From: Phaeocystidibacter luteus
GTDB taxonomy: Bacteria; Bacteroidota; Bacteroidia; Flavobacteriales; Schleiferiaceae
Direction: 5' to 3'
Assembly (NCBI RefSeq): GCF_008933115.1
Contig: NZ_WBVO01000004.1
Span: 62,001 to 126,000, forward strand
Length of the DNA: 64,000 nucleotides
Shown: piece after piece, positions 1 through 6,963 of the stretch
Position numbering within the stretch: the stretch's first letter is position 1
Layout: the number at the start of each line of letters is the position of its first letter
Made by a program: the position numbers and the translations under genes
The notes under the pieces: generated by a model
Told to the model about the DNA's origin: nothing
What the model saw: only the letters and a program-made list of their open reading frames with translations
The model's database searches: none

Positions 1-2
1 AG

Positions 3-233
3 GATATGGGACTTAGCTACGTGATCTCAGAAGTGGAAGCACTTCAAAACGAGAACATCGGAGCTGGACACCCATCTACTATTAGCGATCTTCCAGCGTT
101 CCTCGTAGCTATCGCAGGCGAGGCTGATGAGATTGACTATGACCCAACAACGTACGTTTGTACAGTTACTCACGATGTGAACGCTATCATCGTAGCTAAC
201 AAAACTGACGACGCTGTTTGTCCATTCCACTAA
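3..233 (+). CDS. C-terminal fragment of an unrecognised protein (5' end outside window)
   Basis: The frame is open from the window edge and stops at TAA 231-233, so about 76 C-terminal residues are visible. The first ATG (6-8) has no room for a leader and is probably an internal methionine. The fragment has two hydrophobic patches (LPAFLVAIAG and NAIIVAN) and two late cysteines (VCTV, VCPFH). I do not recognise a family. Codon use is rich in GCT, GTA and ACT, similar to the secreted-protein gene at 35280. A strong intrinsic terminator follows at 274-305, so this is the last gene of its transcript. Confidence 0.6.
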   Translation, partial: DMGLSYVISEVEALQNENIGAGHPSTISDLPAFLVAIAGEADEIDYDPTTYVCTVTHDVNAIIVANKTDDAVCPFH

Positions 234-273
234 TGAGCAACAGGTCTGAATAGGCCTAATGCCATTCCAACGG

Positions 274-305
274 AACCGCCCCTGCACCCGGGGGCGGTTT
301 TTTTT
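274..305 (+). terminator. Rho-independent terminator after the first gene
   Basis: A perfect 9-bp stem AACCGCCCC (274-282) / GGGGCGGTT (291-299) with an 8-nt loop runs into an uninterrupted T-run to 305. It lies 40 bp after the stop codon of the partial gene and reads in the same direction. Confidence 0.92.
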
Positions 306-310
306 GTTTA

Positions 311-325
311 TTGGCCTATGGCCAA
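311..325. repeat. Isolated GCC/GGC mini-hairpin at the left edge of the repeat array
   Basis: TTGGCC-TAT-GGCCAA is a perfect 6-bp inverted repeat with a 3-nt loop, followed by AAAAGGG. It has the same design as the hairpins inside the adjacent 123-bp units (GCC-loop-GGC followed by a purine-rich AAAAGG spacer) but different outer bases, and it sits just outside the first unit. Confidence 0.7.
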
Positions 326-330
326 AAGGG

Positions 331-1068
331 TTAGCCTACGGCTAAAAGGAATCCGCGCCTATCGGCGGGATAAGGATCTGCCTAATGGCAGAAAGGAGGC
401 TGATTGTTAAGCTGGAAGGAAGTGGGTGATGAGAAGGTGTTGGGAAGAAAGGGTTAGCCTGCGGCTAAAAGGAATCTGCGCCTATCGGCGGGATAAGGAT
501 CTGCCTAATGGCAGAAGGGAGGCTGATTGTTAAGCTGGAAGGAAGTGGGTGATGAGAAGGTGTTGGGAAGAAAGGGTTAGCCTGCGGCTAAAATGAATCT
601 GCGCCTATTGACGGGATAAGGATCTGCCTAATGGCAGAAAGGAGGCTGATTGTTAAGCTGGAAGGAAGTGGGTGATGAGAAGGTGTTGGGAAGAAAGGGT
701 TAGCCTGCGGCTAAAAGGAATCTGCGCCTATCGGCGGGATAAGGATCTGCCTAATGGCAGAAGGGAGGCTGATTGTTAAGCTGGAAGGAAGTGGGTGATG
801 AGAAGGTGTTGGGAAGAAAGGGTTAGCCTGCGGCTAAAATGAATCTGCGCCTATTGGCGGGATAAGGATCTGCCTAATGGCAGAAAGGAGGCTGATTGTT
901 AAGCTGGAAGGAAGTGGGTGATGAGAAGGTGTTGGGAAGAAAGGGTTAGCCTGCGGCTAAAAGGAATCCGCGCCTATCGGCGGGATAAGGATCTGCCAAA
1001 TGGCAGAAAGCAGGCTGATTGCTAAGCTGGAAGGAAGTGGGTGATGAGTAGGGGGTGGGGAGGAAGTA
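331..1068. repeat. Six 123-bp tandem repeats made of small hairpins, non-coding
   Basis: Six units start at 331, 454, 577, 700, 823 and 946, exactly 123 bp apart. Each carries three short inverted repeats in the same order: TTAGCC-TGC-GGCTAA (TAC loop in unit 1), CGCC-TATC-GGCG, and CTGCC-TAAT-GGCAG, then a hairpin-free purine-rich stretch containing AAGCTGGAAGG and GTGGGTGATGAG. Unit 2 equals unit 4 and unit 3 nearly equals unit 5 (both have AAAATGAA and CTATTG), so a 246-bp dimer seems to have been duplicated. Units 1 and 6 share GGAATCCGCG, and unit 6 has decayed most. The period is a multiple of three, but every frame on both strands has a stop in each unit, so it is not a protein repeat. 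Confidence 0.95.
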
Positions 1069-1170
1069 TCCTTTTGACCTTTGTCATATCAATCTTTCAA
1101 CTCACGTAATTGGAATGAAGAGCCTTTAGGTCAAAGTGTGAGCTCTAGAAATAGGTAACCCACTTTTTCC
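1069..1170. other. Unique spacer between the repeat array and the right hairpin cluster
   Basis: About 100 bp with no open frame, no tRNA-like fold and no promoter that I can recognise. It separates the end of the sixth 123-bp unit from the hairpin cluster next to the lpxD-like gene. Confidence 0.5.
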
Positions 1171-1225
1171 TGCCGTTGGGCAAAGGAAATCCTTTAGCCG
1201 AAGGCTATCCTTTTGGCGCAGCCAA
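1171..1225. repeat. Cluster of four mini-hairpins abutting the lpxD-like stop codon
   Basis: Four back-to-back inverted repeats: TGCC-GTTG-GGCA (1171-1182), AAAGGA-AA-TCCTTT (1182-1195), TAGCC-GAA-GGCTA (1195-1207) and TTGGC-GCA-GCCAA (1213-1225). The last ends one base before the stop codon of the minus-strand gene. Read on the minus strand, the hairpins are joined by AAAAGGA-type linkers, as in the 123-bp array on the plus strand, so this looks like the same module family in inverted orientation. It may double as the transcription end of the lipid A operon, although no clear T-run follows. Confidence 0.7.
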
Positions 1226-2158
1226 TTATAACTCCAACCTCTCAATTATCTCCGGCAAAACCCTAATAGAAGCCATCTCACGGTATTTCTTCCTCGCCTC
1301 TTCTGCAGGGTAGCCAAAGTAGGTCTTCTTGGCTTCGAGCGACTTAGAAATGCCTGATTGTGCAAGTACAACACAGCCTTCACCCAAGGTGATGCCGCTG
1401 GTTACACCTACTTGGCCCCAAAGTGTGACGCTATCTTCTACAATTACACAGCCGGCAATGCCCACTTGCGAGGCGAATAGACAGTTCTTGCCTACCTGCG
1501 TATCGTGACCAATATGCACGTTGTTGTCGAGTTTCGAGCCTTCTCCGATGATGGTCGTTCCCGAAACGCCTTTGTCGATTGTACAGCAAGCACCCAGCTC
1601 TACACGATCTTCAATGCGGATGTCGCCACCACTCAGCAGGCGGTCGTAGCCCTCTGGTCGTTTTTTGTAGTAAAAAGCGCTGCCGCCTAGAACGGTTCCG
1701 GCATGAATAACTACGTCGTCACCAATAGTGCAATCGCCGTAGATGGAAACGTTTGCGTGAATGACCGTGTTTTTGCCAATCTTGACATTGGGTCCGATAA
1801 AGCAGCCTGGCTGAACTACGGATCCTTCGCCGATAATGACATCATCTGAGATGGCCTTTGGACTCGCAGCAAAAGGCTTATAGAAATTCGTGATCTTGTT
1901 GAAATCACGGAATGGGTCATCTGAAATGATGAGTCCCTTGCCCTCTGGTGCTTCCACTTCCTTGTTGATAAGTACGGTAGTAGCGGCCGATTGAAGGGCT
2001 TTGTCGTAGTATTTCGGGTGATCCACAAATACGAGATCACCCGGTTCTACTACGTGTATTTCATTGATTCCTGTAACCTCGTGGTTTGGATCACCTACAA
2101 AGGAGCATCCTAGCCATTCAGCTAAATTGGAAAGCGTACGAGGTTCTGGAAATCTCAT
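1226..2158 (-). CDS. LpxD-like UDP-3-O-acylglucosamine N-acyltransferase (second paralogue)
   Basis: 310 residues. The first 95 or so resemble the LpxD uridine-binding domain, followed by a left-handed beta-helix of hexapeptide repeats (for example IGPNVKIG, GDCTIGDDVVIHAG, IGEGSKLDNNVHIGHDTQVG). The helix keeps a His in NNVHIGHD where LpxD has its catalytic His. It is about 30 residues shorter than the second LpxD in this operon (6960-7982). Its start overlaps the EF-P stop by one base (TAATG), so it is translated from the same transcript. A second LpxD-like gene beside efp is common in Bacteroidota. It may acylate a different lipid A intermediate or modify another sugar nucleotide; the acyltransferase fold is certain, the substrate is not. 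Confidence 0.85.
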   Translation of the reverse strand: MRFPEPRTLSNLAEWLGCSFVGDPNHEVTGINEIHVVEPGDLVFVDHPKYYDKALQSAATTVLINKEVEAPEGKGLIISDDPFRDFNKITNFYKPFAASPKAISDDVIIGEGSVVQPGCFIGPNVKIGKNTVIHANVSIYGDCTIGDDVVIHAGTVLGGSAFYYKKRPEGYDRLLSGGDIRIEDRVELGACCTIDKGVSGTTIIGEGSKLDNNVHIGHDTQVGKNCLFASQVGIAGCVIVEDSVTLWGQVGVTSGITLGEGCVVLAQSGISKSLEAKKTYFGYPAEEARKKYREMASIRVLPEIIERLEL

Positions 2159-2724
2159 TATTCTTTGGCGCGTTCTTTATAACTGCCCGTAGCAGTATCA
2201 ATCACAATTTTCTCACCTTGCTCGATGAACAATGGCACGCGTACTTCCGCTCCTGTTTCAAGTGTAGCTGGCTTTGTGGCGTTCGTAGCTGTGTTTCCCT
2301 TTACGCCTGGTTCGCTATACGTAATCTCGAGTGCTACCGTAGCTGGGAGTTCGCATGAAAGTGGACGTTCTTCATCGGCGTGATAAAGAATGTTGGTTTC
2401 CATTCCATCCTTCAAAAACTCTGGAGCGTTGATCAAGTCCTTTTGAAGGGTGATTTGCTCATACGTCTCCATATTCATGAAGTGATATCCATCTGGATCG
2501 TTGTAGAGGTATTGGTAGTTGCGGTTCTCTACGCGGATTTCGTCAATCTTAGTTCCCGCAGGGAAAGTATGCTCGAGCAAACGACCTGTATTAAGGTTGC
2601 GCATCTTTGTGCGCACGAATGCATTACCCTTACCAGGCTTCACATGAAGGAATTCTACGATTTGGTACGGATCGTTATTGTAGTCGATGCACATACCGTT
2701 GCGGATATCTGAAGTACTTGCCAT
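2158..2724 (-). CDS. efp: Elongation factor P
   Basis: 188 residues, the full family length. It has the N-terminal KOW-like domain with the loop HVKPGKGNAF, in which Lys32 is at the position modified in other bacteria, followed by two OB domains ending with the typical basic tail (GSYKERAKE). EF-P relieves ribosome stalling at polyproline stretches. I see no modification enzyme in the window. A perfect -7 box (TATTTTTG, 2743-2750) stands 18 bp before the ATG, so efp and the downstream lpxD-like gene can be made from their own promoter within the larger operon. Conservation of length and motifs makes the call secure. Confidence 0.97.
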   Translation of the reverse strand: MASTSDIRNGMCIDYNNDPYQIVEFLHVKPGKGNAFVRTKMRNLNTGRLLEHTFPAGTKIDEIRVENRNYQYLYNDPDGYHFMNMETYEQITLQKDLINAPEFLKDGMETNILYHADEERPLSCELPATVALEITYSEPGVKGNTATNATKPATLETGAEVRVPLFIEQGEKIVIDTATGSYKERAKE

Positions 2725-2742
2725 AAATATCTATTTGAAGAG

Positions 2743-2750
2743 CAAAAATA
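2743..2750 (-). promoter_or_regulatory. Bacteroidota -7 box upstream of efp
   Basis: Read on the minus strand this is TATTTTTG, a perfect match to TAnnTTTG, with the efp ATG 18 bp downstream. It lies in the short gap after the GT-C-like gene. I could not place a convincing -33 element. Confidence 0.6.
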
Positions 2751-2756
2751 GGGGTT

Positions 2757-4175
2757 TTACTCTAGGGTTTCACGCTCTTCAGAGAGCTCAATTTTGTAAA
2801 GATAAAAGGACTCACCAGAAATGGACGGCCCGAAGTAGTTTAGCGAGTCAGGATCGAGAATGAGCTTCCAATCATTTTGAGCCCTTGGGTAGTCTCGATG
2901 CATGTTAATACCGCTGATCAAGTACACTTCACCATATCCGAAATGGGAGATCAACCTTGATTTGAGTTGCTTTGGCCACACATCTTCTTGGCTTTTTGCA
3001 TCCCATATGATATGGGTCATAACCGTATCTCGCGTAGGTTGATAGTAAGCGTGGCCCGATTCTAAGCTTATGGCAGGAGTCAGGTTGTCTGGGAAAACGG
3101 CCGTCTTTTCATTGGGGATTTGAGCTTCGGTTAGATACTCTGCTACATCCGCCGCGCTTGAGTACTCGTTATTGTTGAACTCTTGATTGAGATACAAAGA
3201 ACCAGCCACGAGTTGCCCAAGGAGGACGAGCGACAATAGCTTAAATCGTATAATCTTTTGTCCCTGTCGACTTAAAATAAAGTGAAGAAGTAAAAAGAGT
3301 ACCCAAACATGTCCAGTATGCCGGATGTACGCGTGAAGTTTTATAGAACAGAAGAGAATAATCACAGCGGCTGACCCGATAAACAGCCACCGGTGTTTGG
3401 TTGAAGGAAACGTAAGTGAAAGTATTCCAAGTAGGATGAGGGAATAAATCAATCCATAATGACTTCCATAGTCGAATTGACCTCCAAACATAGGTATGGG
3501 AATCCCCATTCCAACGCTTCCCGTTGCAGTTTGAAACAAGTCTGAGCTAAACCCCCAACCACTTGCAAACCCACCGGATTCGGGAGGGGTAAGTTGATAG
3601 ATGGTGAAGACAAGCAATGCAAGGGCAACCGGAATTCTCCAAAACCAACTCTTGGACCTTGGGTCTTCAATCAACATCAAAACACCCAATGTGCTAGCTA
3701 GAATAAGCGCAAAGAAGTTGGCTTGTGTAGCGAGCAGCAGAAGGATGAAGGCTAGATTTGGTCTAGTCTTCCAAACAGTCACAGCCGCGAAGAGCAGAAA
3801 TATCCCCACTGCGTAATCTCTGTAGATCACGGCATATTCAAAGGCAAAATAATAGGTGAAGGGAAGTGCCCATTTCAACCATCTAGGCCACCCACTTTTG
3901 AATATTATCAGCGCATTGGTTCCAACAGCAAAAGTAGAATGAAGTAGGGGAGTGAGTGTAGGGCCAACGACCTTGATAAGCAGGAACCACAACATGGGGT
4001 GACCTTCCCAGCGTATACGTTGAATAAGGTCCCAAAACCCGGTGGCATCTTGAGCGAGCATGACGGCCTGAGCCTCATCTCTCCACGGTTGATGGGTGGC
4101 CGTTGCAGCAAAGATTAATAGAGTGGAGAGTGTCCAGAAGACAAAATCCAAACTCCGTTCTCTGCTAAATTTCAT
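2757..4175 (-). CDS. Multi-pass membrane protein, probable GT-C-type glycosyltransferase
   Basis: 472 residues with about ten hydrophobic segments. The first extracytoplasmic loop carries an Asp-Glu pair (PWRDEAQAVMLA, residues 30-41) followed by GHPMLWFLLIK. This layout is seen in lipid-phosphate-sugar-dependent glycosyltransferases of the PMT/ArnT/Alg family (GT-C fold), which transfer sugars outside the inner membrane. I chose ATG 4175 because it makes an ATGA overlap with the preceding ABC gene; an upstream ATG at 4202 would add nine residues inside that gene. Lying between lpxA and efp, it could glycosylate lipid A, LPS or another envelope lipid. The family assignment rests on topology and the DE/GHP motifs only; the substrate is unknown. 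Confidence 0.6.
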   Translation of the reverse strand: MKFSRERSLDFVFWTLSTLLIFAATATHQPWRDEAQAVMLAQDATGFWDLIQRIRWEGHPMLWFLLIKVVGPTLTPLLHSTFAVGTNALIIFKSGWPRWLKWALPFTYYFAFEYAVIYRDYAVGIFLLFAAVTVWKTRPNLAFILLLLATQANFFALILASTLGVLMLIEDPRSKSWFWRIPVALALLVFTIYQLTPPESGGFASGWGFSSDLFQTATGSVGMGIPIPMFGGQFDYGSHYGLIYSLILLGILSLTFPSTKHRWLFIGSAAVIILFCSIKLHAYIRHTGHVWVLFLLLHFILSRQGQKIIRFKLLSLVLLGQLVAGSLYLNQEFNNNEYSSAADVAEYLTEAQIPNEKTAVFPDNLTPAISLESGHAYYQPTRDTVMTHIIWDAKSQEDVWPKQLKSRLISHFGYGEVYLISGINMHRDYPRAQNDWKLILDPDSLNYFGPSISGESFYLYKIELSEERETLE

Positions 4176-4786
4176 TTTCTCAAGTTGATTTCCCTCGTAC
4201 AAAGGGCAGTTTCGATTTCCTGATGATTCGACCCTACAAATAGAATTCTGTCATCTACATGGTCGGCAAGTAAGTTCTGAAACCATACCATACCCTTGGC
4301 GTCCAAATTGGAGGTCGGTTCGTCCAAGAGTAAAACGGGAGTGTCGGACAAGATTGCCAACGCGAGTCGAACGCGCTGACGCATGCCAGATGAAAAATTT
4401 GCAATTGGACGCTTGGCTACCTTTTGAAGGCGAGTCAGTTCGATCACATCCGCGTCAGACAAGCCATTTCTCCACTTTCGGAACTGCGATTGAAAAGCGA
4501 CGATTTCCTCGAGGTTGTACTCTTCGATAATCTCGGTGTAGGGACCTGCAAACGCAACCTGTCTCATGTAGTTTTCTACGGGCAGGTTCTGGTTGTTCTG
4601 TGTGATTTCAATCTTGCCTTCGGTAGAAGTGAGGCTTCCTGAAATGATTTTGAGGAGTGTGCTTTTACCAGAGCCATTTCCGCCCAGAATAGCAGTTTTA
4701 TCTCCTGTTTTAAAGGAATCTGAAACATTGCGGAATACAAAGTGCCGCTCAAATTTCTTTCCGATGTCCTTTAACTCAACCTGCAT
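4172..4786 (-). CDS. Orphan ABC-type ATPase in the lipid A operon
   Basis: 204 residues, a single nucleotide-binding domain. Walker A GGNGSGKST (about residues 34-42), signature FSSGMRQR, Walker B VLLLDEPTSNLD and an H-loop-like GSNHQ are all visible. The stretch where the Q-loop glutamine normally sits reads VAFAGPYTEI, with no Gln. No transmembrane ABC partner is encoded nearby. The gene overlaps the lpxA end by 11 bp and the next gene by ATGA, so translation is coupled. It could power an unlinked permease for LPS or another lipid, or work without a membrane partner. The fold is certain; the role is open. Confidence 0.8.
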   Translation of the reverse strand: MQVELKDIGKKFERHFVFRNVSDSFKTGDKTAILGGNGSGKSTLLKIISGSLTSTEGKIEITQNNQNLPVENYMRQVAFAGPYTEIIEEYNLEEIVAFQSQFRKWRNGLSDADVIELTRLQKVAKRPIANFSSGMRQRVRLALAILSDTPVLLLDEPTSNLDAKGMVWFQNLLADHVDDRILFVGSNHQEIETALCTREINLRK

Positions 4787-5570
4787 TCTTTGTGAGGCTG
4801 AATCCCTTCATGATACCTTGCTGAGAATTGCGAATGAAAGTCAAGATTTCGTCTCTTTCCTTCGTCGCTTCAAAGTCGGCTTCGATGATTTCGGTAGCCT
4901 GACTTACGTTGTAATTCTTCTGGAAGAGGATTCTGTAGATGTTCTGAATCTCGTTGATCTTGTCGTTGTCGAAACCACGACGACGAAGTCCGATACTGTT
5001 AATGCCCGCGTATGAAATTGGCTCCTTAGCTGCCTTTACAAAAGGCGGAACGTCTTTACGAACAAGTGATCCACCGCCAACGAAAGCGTGAGCTCCGATT
5101 TTAGTGAACTGTTGAACGGCGGAAAGTCCACCGATGATGGCATACTCACCAACTTCAACGTGACCGGCCATGGCACATCCATTTACGATGATGGCGTGAT
5201 CTCCAACGATACAATCGTGTGCAATGTGGCTGTATGCTTGAAGTAGACAATGTTTTCCAACAACAGTTTTGCCGGCAGCTTTGGTTCCACGGTTGATGGT
5301 TACACATTCGCGGATGATGGTTCCGTCACCAACTTCGGCTGTTGTGTCTTCACCTTCAAACTTCAAATCTTGTGGAATTGCTGAAATAACGGCTCCTGGG
5401 AAAATGCGGCAATTCTTTCCGATGCGCGCTCCTTCCATGATGGTGACGTTACTTCCGATCCAGGTTCCTTCGCCAATTTCTACATTCTTGTGAATGGTGG
5501 TGAACGGCTCGATTACCACGGTGTCGGCAATCTTTGCTGAAGGATGTACGTATGCTAAAGGCTGATTCAT
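4776..5570 (-). CDS. lpxA: Acyl-ACP--UDP-N-acetylglucosamine O-acyltransferase
   Basis: 264 residues, full LpxA length. It catalyses the first step of lipid A synthesis, moving a 3-hydroxyacyl chain from ACP to UDP-GlcNAc in the cytoplasm. N-terminal hexapeptide repeats (VHPSAKIADTVVIEPF onward) form the left-handed beta-helix. The stretch YSHIAHDCIVGDH holds the catalytic histidine region, and GINSIGLRRRGF leads into the helical C-terminal part typical of LpxA. Only one base separates it from the end of lpxC/fabZ, and its 3' end overlaps the ABC gene. I see no separate promoter, so it belongs to the lpxD-led transcript. Confidence 0.96.
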   Translation of the reverse strand: MNQPLAYVHPSAKIADTVVIEPFTTIHKNVEIGEGTWIGSNVTIMEGARIGKNCRIFPGAVISAIPQDLKFEGEDTTAEVGDGTIIRECVTINRGTKAAGKTVVGKHCLLQAYSHIAHDCIVGDHAIIVNGCAMAGHVEVGEYAIIGGLSAVQQFTKIGAHAFVGGGSLVRKDVPPFVKAAKEPISYAGINSIGLRRRGFDNDKINEIQNIYRILFQKNYNVSQATEIIEADFEATKERDEILTFIRNSQQGIMKGFSLTKNAG

Positions 5571-5571
5571 C

Positions 5572-6963
5572 TTACTTCTCTTTGGTGATCTGAGCCATCA
5601 AGTCGGCTTCAGTAACGAGCTTGTCTCCTACAAACATCTGACCATGCATCTGTACGATACCTCTGCGGATTGGTTGTGTGAGCTCAAGACGGAAAGTGAG
5701 TGTGTCTCCAGGAAGAACCTTTTGTTTGAATTTCACTCCATCAATCTTGAGGAAGAAAGTGAGGTAATTCTCTGGGTCCGGAACACTGTTTAGCGCCAAG
5801 ATTCCACCTACTTGAGCCATGGCTTCTACTTGAAGTACACCCGGCATAACCGGTGCTCCGGGGAAGTGACCCACGAAGAATGGTTCGTTCATGGTTACCG
5901 CCTTCATACCTACTACATGGGAGTCAGAAATCTCAAGGATTCTATCCACCAACAAGAAAGGAGGTCGGTGCGGCAAGCGCTTCATAATATCAGTCACCTC
6001 AAAAACAGGAGGTGTATTCAAATCGACCTTAGGCGCTTTAGGCTTTGCGTCGTTTTTCTTAATAATCTGCTGGAGCATTTTGGCAAACTCGGTGTTTGCT
6101 TTATGTCCAGGCTTTGTAGCGATAATTCTACCGCGGATACTTCTTCCCGCAAGGGCGAGATCGCCGATTACGTCGAGAAGTTTGTGACGAGCCGCTTCAT
6201 TCGGAAAGTGCAAGTCGAGGTTGTCTAGAATACCGTTTGGCTTCACTTTGACTTGATCCTTCTTGAAGGCCTCTCGAAGCTTAGCCATGGTGTCGTCATT
6301 CACCTCTTTATCCACATAAACAATGGCATTGTTGAGGTCGCCACCTTTAATTAGGCCGTTATCGAGGAGGAATTCGAGTTCATGCAAGAACGAGAATGTA
6401 CGTGCAGGAGCAATTTCCTTAGCGAATTCGTCGATGTGGTCGATATGTGCATTCTGGCTTCCGAGAACCTTGGTTTGATAGTCGACCATTGCGGTTACTT
6501 GGTACTCTTCGGAAGGAAGTGCGAGGATTTCGATGTCTTCTTCTTCGTCGTAATAACGAATAACTTCATCGATGATGAACTCGCGCTTCTGTGCGTCTTG
6601 TTCTTCAGCTCCAACCGTTGCAATTGCTTCCATGAACGGCTTTGAAGAGCCGTCTAGAATTGGCGTTTCTGGAGCATTGAGTTGAAGGAGGCAGTTGTCG
6701 ATTTTGGAACCTACGAGTGCTGCCAGGACGTGCTCTGTGGTGAACACCTTGGCATCCCCTTTAACGAGAGTTGTTCCTCTATCGGTGCTAACCACGTTAG
6801 AGGCGAGTGCATCGATAATAGGTTGTCCCTCGAGGTCAACCCTTTGAAATTTGAATCCGTGATCGACAGGTGCTGGTTGAAGAACCAATTCTACTTCTAC
6901 ACCAGTGTGTAGACCTACACCTTTGATGGTTACGGGAGCTTTAAGGGTCTGTTGATGAGTCAT
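5572..6963 (-). CDS. lpxC-fabZ: Bifunctional LpxC deacetylase / FabZ dehydratase fusion
   Basis: 463 residues. Residues 1 to about 310 are LpxC (zinc-dependent UDP-3-O-acyl-GlcNAc deacetylase): TTEHVLAAL with zinc-ligand His78, NEAARHKLLDVIGDL with the other His and Asp ligands, and GHKANTEF. After a Lys-rich linker, residues from about 325 on are FabZ (3-hydroxyacyl-ACP dehydratase): LPHRPPFLLVDRI and GHFPGAPVMPGVLQVEAMAQ carry the catalytic His and Glu. The fusion is characteristic of Bacteroidota and links the committed lipid A step to fatty-acid elongation. It overlaps lpxD by four bases (ATGA). Confidence 0.97.
   Translation of the reverse strand: MTHQQTLKAPVTIKGVGLHTGVEVELVLQPAPVDHGFKFQRVDLEGQPIIDALASNVVSTDRGTTLVKGDAKVFTTEHVLAALVGSKIDNCLLQLNAPETPILDGSSKPFMEAIATVGAEEQDAQKREFIIDEVIRYYDEEEDIEILALPSEEYQVTAMVDYQTKVLGSQNAHIDHIDEFAKEIAPARTFSFLHELEFLLDNGLIKGGDLNNAIVYVDKEVNDDTMAKLREAFKKDQVKVKPNGILDNLDLHFPNEAARHKLLDVIGDLALAGRSIRGRIIATKPGHKANTEFAKMLQQIIKKNDAKPKAPKVDLNTPPVFEVTDIMKRLPHRPPFLLVDRILEISDSHVVGMKAVTMNEPFFVGHFPGAPVMPGVLQVEAMAQVGGILALNSVPDPENYLTFFLKIDGVKFKQKVLPGDTLTFRLELTQPIRRGIVQMHGQMFVGDKLVTEADLMAQITKEK

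Noticed and set aside
331-1068. The 123-bp repeat might encode a 41-residue protein repeat
   Set aside because: Although 123 is a multiple of three, each unit contains stop codons in all three frames on both strands.
331-1068. CRISPR array
   Set aside because: The units abut with no unique spacers, and no cas genes are nearby.
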